Shown here: one piece after another, positions 10,401 to 21,949 of the stretch
How positions within the stretch are numbered: the stretch's first letter is position 1
Layout: the number at the start of each line of letters is the position of its first letter
Origin: Chromera velia
Taxonomy: Eukaryota > Sar > Chromeraceae
Assembly (NCBI GenBank): GCA_018398765.1
Contig: JAHBMJ010000621.1
Span: 1 to 43,925, forward strand
Direction of reading: 5' to 3'
Length of the DNA stretch: 43,925 nucleotides
The notes under the pieces: model-generated
What the model was told of the DNA's origin: nothing
Seen by the model: the letters and a program-made list of their open reading frames with translations, nothing else
The model's database searches: none
Translations under genes and position numbers: made by a program

Positions 10401-13400
10401 ACTCACTCACTCACTCACTCACTCACTCAATAGCGAGAAAACACTCAGTGCAGTAAAGAGCACAAAAAGACTTCACTTCAGCTTGCCTGCCCGTTTTCAT
10501 TCAAGCTTTCCTACACACACTCCTGCCCGTCTTCTGTCTCCAATTCGATCCAACACATTCCTTTTTCGATCGAGAAAAAAAGTAGACGACAAATCTCCCT
10601 AGCTGAATTAAAAAGCTCTTCTCGTACCGACTCACCTCTATGTATCCCTTTAGAAAGTCTAGTGAAGATGCTGCCTGAGGTTTCAAGAAAACGCTCTCCT
10701 CGCCCAAAGTACCCCCAACGTCAGGGATCCCCAAACCGCCGCTTTGTTTTTGTGCCCTGACTGCATTTGGATGAGTAGGCAGGCTCAACCTTCCACTTGC
10801 ATTTGTTTCCGGAGGACAGGTCAGCGTCACGTCTCCCCCCCTTCCCTCTCCATTGCCCTCTGCACCCTGCCTGCTCCCGTCTCCCCTGACTTGACTTCTT
10901 CTTCTCTTCAATGTCGGGATGAGGTCTGAGACCTTGCCACTCTGGATCTGGTGGACGACCCGCCCTTGGAGAAATTTCCTCTGCACCAGACTCGAACCGT
11001 CGCCTGAGGACCCTCTCCTTGCAGGGCTGTTGGCTGAAAGCATGCACGTGCATGGCCGCGTACTCATCTGTTTCTTTCAACTATCGGTTCGTTTAGATGC
11101 ATGTTCTCTCATTCAAGTACTAATTCTGTCGCTTGTTCGTTCATTCATCCGTCCCGCTTTTCATCTGCTGAGGTTTTCTTTAATTGCTACTCTATGGCTG
11201 CCGAAGTGCTAATGCGTGACGCACCCACACATGCAAATTCGCATAGTACATACAAACAGACAAAACAACACACAAGGATGAAAACATACAGGCAAACACA
11301 CAAAACGAAGAAGAAACTAAAAATCGTCCAAACGACCCAATTCAGTTGGACCCCAACTACCTCCCTCTTTCCCTACCTACCTGGTTTCTTCAGAGGGCTG
11401 AGATCTCTGTCCTTCTGTTGAACCATTACCCCCGGTTCCCCCCCCTCTCTGTCGGCCTCGTTTTCGTCCTCTTCTCTGTCCTTCTTCCCTGAGGGGGGTA
11501 GGGCTATCTCAACCGCCTTCAGACTGAACGGACAACCACCAGACAGATAAGCCTGCGTGTGTGCACAGTTGCAAGCAAGAAGGCAAATAAGTCGGCAAGA
11601 AGGCAAACGAGGAGAGGTCGGCAGGCAACGGGCAGACAGGCTAAACAGTTGGCAGGTAGGTAGGCAATCCATGTTGCACACGCGCGTCGCTGAAAGTTTT
11701 CCTATCAGAGGCACCTCTGCTGTGCATACACAAAAGGGGAGAAAGAAAGCAGAGGGGGGCGCAAAAGGATACGTTCTAAGTGGGCGGTGGCTGCATGAAT
11801 AGGAGGAGTGATCGGGTTCTATTGTGCGTTGTGGAGCAGTAGAAAGGGAAGAAGAGAGGGGGGGAACGGAAGAGAGGGATGGAGAAGATTTGGAGTTGAA
11901 GAAAGCACTGAATTGCTTCTTTATTTCGTTCCCTCCTCCTTCCTTCCTTCCTGTCTTCTCCCTTCCTTCCTCTCCTTCTGACCTGTTCTGTTTTTTTGAT
12001 TTCCCCCTGCACATCTTCTTTCGAGATCCGAAAGTCTCTCAACAAAGTCTTGACCTTCCGGTCGTAGAACGAAACTTTGCGGAAGTTCTTCGTCACCACC
12101 CCTATCTCCACAATGACAGCCATCACGACCACGTGCAGAAAATACCGAGCAGAGTCGAAATCGAGTGAAGCAAGGACACCTGCATTCATTTGTGTCAAAC
12201 GAAGGCAAGCAGAGAGTTCCAAATTCATTTTCGGGGTAGCAGGAAGTTTGCAAGACGCACAAAGCGGTCAAATCCCCCCTCTTACCCCCCCCCTCCCCCC
12301 CCCACACACGCACGCATGCAAGCTCGATGTTTTTATCAGGATTCCATCAACTTCTCTGCTCTGTCACCTTGGCCGCCCAGCTGACCGACCTGACGCAACC
12401 CAATTCACGGCGAAGATGAAGATCAGCGGCCACCCGACCACCAGAAACGCCTGCCGAAACCCCTGGTGGCCGCAGAACAACCAGTATTGAGTGATCAGCC
12501 ACCCTGCAGAAGGAAGGAAAGAGTGAGCACGCATGCATGTATGCATGGGAACGAAGTCATAAAATTAGATTGTGTTTCACCCTAGTTACATGAGATTCTT
12601 GCATCATTTGTAAATAACCGCGGGCATTATGTACGTGTCTCTGCTCATCAATCAAAATTAGTGACGGAAGGACTGTTGGGAGAATGAGCTGAATTGAACA
12701 AAAACTCTACGAGCAGTCTCAGTGTTTCACCCTAGTTACATGAGATTCTTGCATCATTTGTAAATAACCGCGGGCATTATGTACGTGTCTCTGCTCATCA
12801 ATCAAAATTAGTGACGGAAGGACTGTTGGGAGAATGAGCTGAATTGAACAAAAACTCTACGAGCAGTCTCAGTCCCTCTTCACCAAAGCAACTTCCTTCT
12901 CAAAGTACCATGCAACAGTCTCCCGCACACCCCTCATTTCTCTCATCATCCCTCTGTTGGAGTGCGAACAATCCTCCCTTCTTGCCGTTCCTGGGCATCG
13001 GGGCGTTCAAAGAGTCTCCTTTGCATGGAATCGGTGAAAGACATGCACACAGGGTATTCATTAATAGCTCCTCATGGATTTTGAGAGGAATAGCCTACGG
13101 TAGAGCAAACAAACAAAGCAAGCTGACCGGAGGCAAGAGGCGCGGTGATGGAGAGAATCACAGTCCGTGAGCCCTTCGCGCAGTTCTCAGGCTCGAAGTC
13201 GACGTAGCTGTAGGCGACGCCAATGGCAATTGCAGTCATGATCTGAGGAATTGCCAATGCGCATATGATCAGAACAGTCAAGGATGCACGCCCCACCAGA
13301 TGCAAAATTTGCCGACACGTGTATTTATTTTTCTTTTTTTCTTTTCCCTTCTTTGCCTCATCATCTTTTTCCCTTTCCTCGTCACCTCTGCCAATAAAAA

Positions 13401-13731
13401 ACTGCGACTCGTTCTTCCTGTACTCGTCTCTTTCATTTTCTACTTGAGGCTCTGATACAGACACAGAAACCACAAGCAGAGGGGCTGGTCGGCATTCTGA
13501 AGCCGGTTCGGGGCCCTTCTGGTCTGCAGAGAAGGTCAGCTGCCCATCCACAGGCCCAGCCTCCAACTCCTCCGCCCCGATGCCCTCAGGAGAATCGGGA
13601 GTTTCATCTGCATCCCCCTCCGCAGCCTCCACGGGTGGAGGGGAGGAGGCTATGAAGCTTGCAGCGAGTGGCTCATACTCCCTTAAAGGAACTTCAATAT
13701 TCAATTCGTCGGGTGGACGTGAGAACGACAT
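7495..13731 (-). CDS. Predicted multi-pass membrane protein, family not recognised
   Basis: Eight exons in coding order: 13128-13731, 12390-12503, 11983-12179, 11381-11516, 10636-11033, 9873-10052, 7600-8415 and 7495-7521. All phases agree, giving 823 residues and a TAG stop at 7495-7497. The first Met (13731) opens an acidic cytosolic-looking region with a Lys/Glu patch near residues 120-135. Hydrophobic segments lie near residues 149-173, 218-239, 251-270, 500-519, 523-541, 731-754 and 775-797, with a weaker one near 551-563. That is about seven spans, split by long loops: about 200 polar residues after span 3 and about 165 Ser/Pro/Gly-rich residues before span 6. A basic segment follows span 3. 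I do not recognise a family; a receptor-like or transporter-like protein is possible but unsupported by motifs. Exons 4 and 7 need AAG acceptors, so their starts are less certain. The last exon is only 27 bases. Confidence 0.7.
8625..8858 (-). repeat. (TGAG)n array on the coding strand of an intron
   Basis: About 55 ACTC-type units on plus, with GACT and CCAC variants, in the intron 8416-9872 of the membrane-protein gene. On the transcribed strand each unit reads as GTGAGT, the consensus 5' splice site. Confidence 0.95.
8938..8983 (+). repeat. (AGTC)n microsatellite in intron
   Basis: About 11 perfect AGTC units, in the same intron as the (TGAG)n array. Confidence 0.95.
9196..9319 (+). repeat. 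(CAGG)n microsatellite with CAGA and CAGC variants
   Basis: About 31 tetranucleotide units in the intron 8416-9872. Read as protein it gives low-complexity Ala/Gly/Arg/Gln or Cys/Leu/Pro strings, which are not real genes. Confidence 0.95.
9670..9884 (-). repeat. Duplicated splice-donor segment around a (CTTC)n array
   Basis: A segment of about 40 bases containing the end of exon 6 and its donor (copy 9844-9884) recurs with small changes at 9670-9708. The copies are separated by an expanded GAAG/GGAA array (about 9707-9837). On the minus strand both copies encode VGQ followed by a GTGCGT donor. The two donors are 177 bases (59 codons) apart in one open frame. Confidence 0.8.
10211..10430 (-). 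repeat. (TGAG)n / (GTCA)n array on the coding strand of an intron
   Basis: About 55 units of CACT with interspersed GACT on plus, in the intron 10053-10635 of the membrane-protein gene. The minus strand reads as repeated GTGAGT and GTCAGT, both good 5' splice-site words. Confidence 0.95.
12572..12873. repeat. Perfect 150-bp tandem duplication
   Basis: Bases 12572-12721 are repeated without visible change at 12722-12871, and the match runs on for two bases. The unit is complex, non-microsatellite sequence inside intron 1 (12504-13127) of the membrane-protein gene. Identity this high means a very recent duplication or an assembly artefact. Confidence 0.95.
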
Positions 13732-14799
13732 CTTCCACTAGCACGCACACCCTTCCGAGGTCCAAAATCAAGGTAAGACAAAATCCATCATGCCGTCATA
13801 CTTTCACCCAGAGAAACTTGAGGGGCGCTTTCTTAGAGTCAGTGGTGTGTAAACACGTCAGCATAGGTTGGTTTGCTATAGTCCCGCATAAGACGGGTGC
13901 AGGAAGGAAGCTTTGAGCCCAGACAAAACCTGTCAGACTCCATGCAATCATTGCAATATGGCATGCACTAGCTGCGGCTATAGCTATATAGCTGCATGAG
14001 TTGAGTGGCAGAGCCGCGGGGCCGCCTGCGTGGCCGGGCCCCCGGCTTCCGCGTGGCCCAATTAACGTGACAGCATGTGCACCCTATAGCCGGCCGGGGC
14101 CCCAATTATTGCCAATGGCTGCCCTGAAGGGCCCTCGGAAATTTTTAATTTTTTTAATGCATAAACAAAAAATCATTGCATGGGACCGGCCGCCGGGCCA
14201 TCTGGAACCGAATTGAGGAGAAAAAAGTGTCGTGCCATCCTTGGAACTCCTATCTGGCGCTCGGGATACACTCCTTTTTTTCAAGATCCAAGGCACTAAA
14301 AGCAGACTCGACTGCCATCTGCTCCACTTTTGATGCCTCGGAGGGCGGCTCAGCAACAATCTGACAGTGAAATTCGCGGAAGGTGAGTGTGTCCCTGTGT
14401 CTCGTGTCGTCCTCTGTCCGCGCGCGCGCACGCAAGGCCCGCCGGCTCGCGGTCAAAATCGAAGAGCCAAAATAAAAAAGTTGCAGCAAGGAAGGAAAGG
14501 GGGATAGATCTGGGATGATCTGAAAGAGTGGAAGGTCTCTCTTCCTGCTCAGACTTTTCCGCGAACGATTCTGTGAGATCTTTCTCACGCCTGTGAAGGT
14601 GTACGAAGTCTTGCGTGTGCTCGGGCTTTCCCTCACACGTCGTTTTTCCTGAGTTCTTTCGAAGACAAATGTGATAGGACAGCACAAACGCTACGCTCGT
14701 TCCTTGATCTCTCTTGTCTTTCTGTCTTCACCCCGTCTTTGTGCAGTCTTCTGCCTGTAATTTGAGTATTTCCTAGTTCCCTGTTGCAAGTGAGTGACA
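13732..14799. promoter_or_regulatory. Divergent intergenic region with a GC-rich palindromic block
   Basis: Separates the start codons of the minus-strand membrane protein and the plus-strand small Ser-rich protein, so both promoters should lie here. Bases about 14010-14200 hold a block of GGCC/CCGG palindromes next to AT stretches. On plus, GTGAGT at 14383 and a pyrimidine-rich acceptor ending in CAG at 14746 could bound a 5'-UTR intron just before the ATG at 14800. No clear TATA box. Confidence 0.45.
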
Positions 14800-15496
14800 A
14801 TGTCTAACGCGACTCTGTTCCTCCACAAAGCAGGCCAGGTGGCTTCCCCTGCTGCTTACTACTCTTCCCCCAAAATGTCCGCTTTCGGCGGAAGCAGCAG
14901 CTTGTCTTCAGCCCCTGTGATGACTCCTCCAATGAAGAGGCCACTGAAAAAGCAGCTTTCTGATGAGGAGATGTCCAGCACAACGTGCTCGACCGTCTAT
15001 TCCTCTGGATCCTACTCATCATACGCAGGACCCCGCTTCAAAGTCAGTCGGTGAAACAAAAGTTGTTGCTATTTGGTGATTGCTGTCTGGTGCGATTACA
15101 GGCCGGGATTTGTTCTCGTTCAGTGAGACATTCGTGTGCTCGCCTTCTCTTCTTTTGTGTCGTGCTGGATCATTTGCCGCTGGTTGTGTTCGCGCGTCTG
15201 ATGTTGCCTGCGAGAAAAGAGGCGCAACCTTTGTGATCGGATTTGAGACCTGTTTGAGACTTGTTTCTTTTGCACACTTTCCTTCCTTGCTTTGTTGGAT
15301 TCTGTAGGTTGATATTGCATGCAAGCTTCACCCGAGGTGAGGGTTTGGTTGTGTTCTCGCTCTGTTGGTTGTCTTTTCGTTCTCTGAAAGAAATCCGATT
15401 GGTGACTGCATTGACTGGATGGACTGCAGGGGGCGCCTGAAATTTCCGACATTCCGGACCCCTCCTTTTGAGGATGGGGGTCCTCGAGATTTCTAA
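14800..15496 (+). CDS. Small Ser-rich hypothetical protein, alternative 3' exons
   Basis: Starts at the second ATG (14800), in the context GACAATG; an in-frame ATG six bases earlier is possible. Exon 1 (14800-15042) encodes 81 residues rich in Ser, with a short basic patch (MKRPLKKQ) and no membrane span. A GTCAGT donor follows at 15043. Candidate exons 15308-15336 and 15430 onward both have good acceptors. Using both gives an Arg/Pro-rich tail ending at TAA 15494-15496. Skipping the 29-base exon changes frame and ends in GAPEISDIPDPSF at TGA 15469-15471. Without splicing the frame closes at 15054, four codons after the donor. I do not recognise the protein. The start and first exon are fairly likely; the end is uncertain. 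Confidence 0.5.
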
Positions 15497-18400
15497 ACTG
15501 AGCATCTCGCTGGCACTGTCTTGATGATTGACGCACCTCTCAGTCTTTTCTTCCTTCTCTTCTTCTCTCCCTCCCTCGCTTATGGTGGATGGAAGAAAAG
15601 TTGACTCAAGAAAGAAGTGGAAGAATGAGAGAGGCTAAGTGACTTGAGCAAAGTGTCAGCATGGTGCTGAGAAGCATCTCTTTCCTTTCCTTTCTTTCTG
15701 TTCTGTTGTCTTGCCTTGCCTGTTTTCCTCTCTTCTTCAATCTCTCAATGAATCTGTCCTCCTAGACGACCGTGCAGTTGGTTGACCACAGGAGGGAGAC
15801 GAGACAGGAAAGCAGTAAGTCACAGAGAGATTGAGAGTTAGAAGGTTAGATTGATGAGCCATGCAGCCGATGACGAAAGAAACAGCAGAAGAAGTTTTCT
15901 CTCTCTCCGACCGACAGGCGGGTCCGTCAGCTATCGGTCAGAGTAGAGGTAGTTGATTTCTCTCTGTCTATCTGTCTTTCCAAAGGAAGATGAGTGCTTC
16001 TCGGAATCGTACGTCCGTCTGTCTGTCTGTCTGTCTGTCCGTGCAATTGTCTCTTCGCAGATTTCATCCTCTTCCTTTTCTGATCTGATGGATCTCCGAG
16101 ACGCAGGAAGGAAAGAAAAAGGGTGGAAGAACGGAAATATCAGAGACTGCTGACACAATGGAAGATCGATTGGCACAAAATGAATGAATGAATGAGTGAA
16201 TGAATGAATGAATGCTTGAGCCAATAAGAGTGCGAGCGAGCGAGTTGAGTGAAGAGAGTGAGAGCGGAGGGAAGTTAAACGGTATGCCCCAAACTTACAA
16301 AACAGAAGAAAGGGAAACGACTGTGAAGAGGGAGATTGGGGGAGTGGAAGTGGGAGAAAAGAAATAGAGCGAACTGGAGAAGCACAGCTCACAATGAGAG
16401 AAATGAGGGAAGGAAAGGAAGTGGAGTAAACGGTCGTTGATTGAGGTGACCTCCTCTCCTCTTCTTGCCTCCCTTTCCCCCCCTCCCTCTCCACGTCTTC
16501 CTTCCTCAAACACAACAGACAGACACGCATCATCAATCAGGTCGCTTTCCTTCACCAATGAGAAAAAAGAATTTCGTTTCCCCGCTGCTCTTCCTGATTT
16601 CCTGCTTCGTTTTCCTGACCGCACCGACATGGAACAAATGATCAAAGGCGCGGAGAGGAAAGGGAGAAGAAAGGCGGATGGAAAAGAAGTAAAGGCAGAG
16701 AGAGCATCCGGGTCCTCTCACTCACTCACTCTTGTCTCTCCAATCAAGGCAGTTTGTGTCAAATCTCTATTTGATCAGAAAATTTGACATGACAGCGTTT
16801 TGGGAGTGAAGGAGTGAGGGAGAAACAAAATTTTACTTTTCCCCTCCTCGTTTGAAAAAAGTGAAACGACGAGAGAGAGAAGATGAAAGAAAGAAAAAGT
16901 TGGTTGTTGAAAAACGGAAGAAATTAAAATTGAAAGCAGTTGTTGAAGACTGCAACCAGACTCATCATTAGCTCACTCGCTCCTCTGCTCTGTCCCACAA
17001 GAACTGCATGATTCTTCTTTTGTCTTCTCTTTCCCCCTTCCTTGTTTGTTTTTCTGTCTCTTTCTCTTACTCGGCCGTGTACATGAGGAAGGATTCCTCG
17101 CGCTTGACTTCAAATACAAAAGTCGTCTCGCGCTTTCAACTGTGTGTGAGGATTCCTTCGTGATCGTTGCCTCTCCTTTTCCTCCTTCCTTCCAGTATGG
17201 CTGTACGACATTCGTCTTCTTTCCTTCCCTCATTCCTTTCCTTTCTCTGGTTGGATGTTGTAAGTATCTGGGAAAGAATGCAAGTGGTCGACCCACAAAG
17301 AAATGAAAAGGGAAGAAAAAGGTGGCTTGGATGAAAGCATCAATCAATTTTCTTCTTCAGTCGTTCGTTATTCTTTCTTTCTGCTTTCCTTCTGTCGTCT
17401 GTCTCGAATGTCTTGTCTCATCATCTCACGAACTCATGACTCGGTTGGTTGACCATCTTGTAAGGCCGTGTTTGTCTTTTTCAGAAAGTCCGTTCGTTCA
17501 AGTCAAAGAAGCAAAAAAAGAAATTAATTCCCTTAGCGAGTGAGAAAGGGAATGTGAATCCCGTCAAGAGAAGAAAAATTCTTCTGGAGCGAGAGCACGA
17601 GTGCAAAATGAAGAAGGAAGAGGAAGGAGAAGTCCGTCTGAAGAGAGAACAGGGCAGGGCAGGAAAGCGTGCATGGAGGGGGGGAAAGATGTCTGAGCTT
17701 GAGCTTTTTCTTTCTTGTCTTTTTTTAAAAACACGCACCCCTGGCAACGACGAGTGAAAAGAAGAAAGAGACAACAAGTTCGTTCAGACCCCCCCCAGAG
17801 AACTGTGCCCACCATAAGTGTCTTTGTCTGATGGTTTCGCTCTCCCTTCCTCCTCAGGTCTCCTCCAGTATGTCCTTCGTCTGCGCACTCACTCAAAATC
17901 TGAACTGAAAGAAACACATGGACTCTGACTGGCTGACTGTCTCTTTCTTTCTTTGTCTGATGACACCTTCTTCTTCTCACTCAACCAACAACACAAGCAA
18001 GGAAGGAAGAAAGAAACGCCAAAAACGGAAGGGGGGCAGATGGATGGATGGATGGATGTCTTTTCCACTTCCTTTTTCTTCCCCTCCACCCCCCCACTTG
18101 ACAGACTGACTATCTAGAGACCGGCGACTGAAGGCACAAAAACGACAGAAGTAAACGCGGGCGGTCGTGTGGTTGGTCTGGTGGTGGGTTTGGCCGTAAA
18201 GAGAGCAGTCAGCAAGAAGGTCTGCCAGATTGAGGCGAGAGGGGATGGACACAACGGTCCGGCCGCATCGAAAAGAAACATTCTTCCCATCATCAAGAGA
18301 AAAGAACAACGATGTTCAGCTTGTCGGTTAGTTGACTCCTCTGCTCGTCCTTTCTGCGTGTCCAGACAGACCGAGTCTATCTTGTCGTCGTACAAAAGAG

Positions 18401-21400
18401 AATGAAGGGAAAGAAATGAAGGCGTGCGAGCCTCTTTCTTTCTTTGTTTTTGTCTTCTGCCTTTTGTGGTGAGTTGGCTGTCCGGCAACGGTGGTGGAGT
18501 ATAAAGTCGTTCGTCCGTATCTCAACGCGTTTGTTGGTTTGACCCGTCATTTCTCTTTTTCCTTTCCTTTCCTCAACTTTTCGCCCTCTCCGCCACTTTC
18601 ATCCTTCTCTGTCTTATCTTGTACTTCTGTCGAATGTTTGTCTTGTCGGCTCGTGATGCGTGTGAGGAGACAAAAGAGAACGAAAGAGCCCAACTGGCTG
18701 GCATGTCGCGTGCGTCAGTGGGAAGTTGATGGATCGCTGGGTAGGGTATGTGAGTTGGAACTCTTGGTCGGTCCTGGATGATTGGATGGATGGATGGATG
18801 GATGGAAAGAGGCGGTAGCTTTGGGTGGGCGTGGCCGATAGACCAGGATGCCCCCTTCTATCGGTGTTCTCCTGCCTGATTCTACTCTTCCTCTTTTTTG
18901 TTCTTTCTTTCTCTCTCTCTCTATTTGCGTTCGCCTTTCTTACATGCGCATGCGTGGCCTTCCTTCCGTCTGTCTCCCCCACCCTTTCTTCTTTCTTGCA
19001 TGTCTGCTTTTCTGTCCCTTTTTGCCCAGGGACTTGTGTTCGTTAGTGGCTTTGTTTCTTCGATTCTTTTTGCTTTTGTCAGTGTGTCAGGAAATTTTCT
19101 TTTCTTCCACCTCACTGCGCCACACATACACCAGACACACACTTGCCCACGCCGTTCGTTTTCTTTTTTTTCTTTTCTTTTCAAGCCTGCTTGGCGCAGC
19201 AGCTTCTCTGGTCCCCTCGGTGGTCTGTCAACAGAGGAATTAAAGAGAGAAGCGGAAGGAGCGGAATGTTGAAACACGAGGAAGAAGGGCAATCATTGTA
19301 GGTTGGTCCGCCTATCGGTCTCTTATAATGAATTCATCACACACATACATACATACGTTGAAGAGAATGGGGGTCACGCGTTGTCGTAAGGAAAAGAAAA
19401 AAGGGAAGTCAATAGAGAGAGGCCAAGACAGAGAGGACAAGAGAGAAGGGGAGCAAGACGAAAACACCATCCGAAAAGCAAGCCAGCAGGTGGGAGGGAA
19501 GCAATCATGCAAGAGACGGAGAGAGAGACAGTGAATGCCTCGTTGTAGATGCAGATGGAGGGGTGTTCTTTGAGCTCCCTCGGTCCTGTTTTAGGAGGTG
19601 CTGTCTCGTTTCAAATTTGTCTCGTCGCATCAAAATCACATCAACTGACATGACCACTTTTGAAGGAAAATTCTTTAACGCCTCCACTCCAACCAGCAAG
19701 GGCCATTTCGTTTCTTCCCTCTTCTCGACTTTCTCCACGCAGACAGAGTCAGTCTGTCTTGTTTGTCTGTGTGACTGTTTGTCTGTCTGTGGCCTCATCA
19801 ACGAATCTGTCTGATTTGACGACGTGGGTAGAGAAGAAGAAAAGGAAAGATCTGCATATCTCGTTTTCCTTGCCTGGAGTCGAGCAGATGTACGTACAAG
19901 CAATTTCTCTCTGTGCTTTGCTCAGAGGAGAGAAGATCCATCCTTCCTTCCACCATTCTCCTGAAAGACGACCGACGAGATTTTAACAGAAAAAGAAAGA
20001 ATCTGAAGAGGAGGGAAACGTTTCAGTCGAGTCACTCGCAGGCAAGTCCGCTGAGAATTCAGCTTCGTCCATCGATTGACTCAATCACTGACTGACAGAC
20101 CGATGATGAAGTTTCCCGTCCGATAAAGAAAGAAATGAAGAACACAAGCTGTCAAAGGGGGGTAGAAAGATTCCACGAAAGTGATCAAAAGAGGAATGAG
20201 CGATACCGACCGACCGACCGACCGGCCTGCTGATGTCCTGGAAAGTTCGGAAGGGAGTCAAACGACCACCCCATCCTCCACTGCTCGAGAAGGACTCAGA
20301 TAGAGAAGTGTTCCGGTCCGGTCTGGTGGTTATCTTATCTTCTCCCCCCTTGACCCGTCGTCTTTCTGCATCTCTCTCTCTGTGTGTCCCTTGCCGGCCT
20401 CTGTGTGTGCGTGTGTGCCCACTTGTGTGTCGATCTGTCTTCTCGTCTGGTCTCAAAAAGTCACCAAGTCCCAAGCGAACAAGCAAACAGAGAATGAAAA
20501 CCATCCGCTTTCCTGGAGTTTGAAGAAAAGGAGGTTGGCTGTTTTCTGTCGTCTTTTCTTATTCGGCGTCGGTTGATGCTTAGAAGAGGAAAGGAAAGGA
20601 AGCGAAAGGGGAGCAGGCATGTGTCGAGGTAGGAAGGACAGCGGAGGTTGCAAGGGGACGGGCTCGAGTCTGCCTATCTCTCTCAACATGTCTGGTCTGT
20701 CTCTTCTGAGTGTTGCATGCTCAGGCAGGCAGGCAGATGGATGGATGAGTTGCGGGTGGGTCAAGCGTCCCTTCTTTGTTCCTCCCCGCCTTGGGTGCCT
20801 TCCGGCGCTGTGGGTGCCTCAGGAGGAAGAGGATGTGGAGAGAATGGATCGATCGATTGATCGATCAGCGCGTCAACGTATCTGTCGATGTTTTTACCTC
20901 CCCGCCTCGGTTTGCCCGTTGTGCCTTGGAATGACAATTTGACTCTGTCTGAGTGTTGTGTGAAAAAAGGGAGGGAGGAGGAAAGGCATGGGGCTTTACA
21001 GACCACATCACATAACCAAGCGAGCTTGTTCCACTCTTTTCTTCTCTTCGCTGCTTGTTCAATCGCTTTACCTTGAATGCGTTGATCAACGAATGTCATG
21101 GGCGAAGAAAACGAAAACGGAAAGAGTCGAAGGGACAAAAAGGAAGGTGACCGACCTCTAAGGAGTGAGACCAAGACGATTCGAACAGACAGTGGGAAGG
21201 TAGTAGGCACGCTGCTCCTTCATCTGATCGAAAGGACCCTCAGAGGCCAACCGGGAAGAGAAGAGACGAGAGACTGCGAGGACGCTTCCGCGAGAGAGAA
21301 AAAGAGAGAGAGCTGCGATCGAACGCACACGACAAGAGATAGTCTCTCGTACCGCGAACGAACTCTCTTTTAAGCAACCAAGCATGCGATGCAACTAAAG

Positions 21401-21713
21401 GTTTTTCATTTCTTTCATGTTTTGTCTCCTTTCTCTCCTCATTTTGCCATCAATCTCTCTCCCATGAGTCTTGTGCCTTCTCTCTCTTTCTCTGTCTGTC
21501 TTCGTGAGACCAGACGAGCAAGGTAAGCTCGAAAAAGTGCTCATACCTTGCTTGCTTGCTTGCAAGCTTGTCGATCAGCAAAGGATCAGTGTATTTCTTG
21601 TTGCCTGTCTTTTCTCTCTATCTTGTACATGTTTTCTGTTGTCTCTTTTTTCTTGTCTTGTCTTTGGTTGGGTCTTTCTCTTTCTGCCTGTCCTTCCTTT
21701 CGCCGCCTCCCCC
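15497..21713. other. Long gene-free tract of alternating purine and pyrimidine runs
   Basis: No open frame here has convincing composition or family resemblance. The sequence is a mosaic of CTTT/CTTC-rich and GAAA/GGAA-rich blocks that switch strand every few hundred bases. Short microsatellites include CTGT near 16016-16040, TGAA near 16178-16213 and ATGG near 18041-18058 and 18783-18805. It could be intergenic DNA, very long UTRs or introns of a gene whose exons I cannot see. Confidence 0.45.
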
Positions 21714-21949
21714 NNNNNNNNNNNNNNNNNNNNNNNNNNNNNNNNNNNNNNNNNNNNNNNNNNNNNNNNNNNNNNNNNNNNNNNNNNNNNNNNNNNNNNN
21801 NNNNNNNNNNNNNNNNNNNNNNNNNNNNNNNNNNNNNNNNNNNNNNNNNNNNNNNNNNNNNNNNNNNNNNNNNNNNNNNNNNNNNNNNNNNNNNNNNNNN
21901 NNNNNNNNNNNNNNNNNNNNNNNNNNNNNNNNNNNNNNNNNNNNNNNNN
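21714..21949. other. Assembly gap (236 N)
   Basis: A run of N bounded by CCCCC on the left and eight or more C on the right. A C homopolymer or CT/GA repeat probably broke the assembly. True length and content are unknown. Confidence 0.99.
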
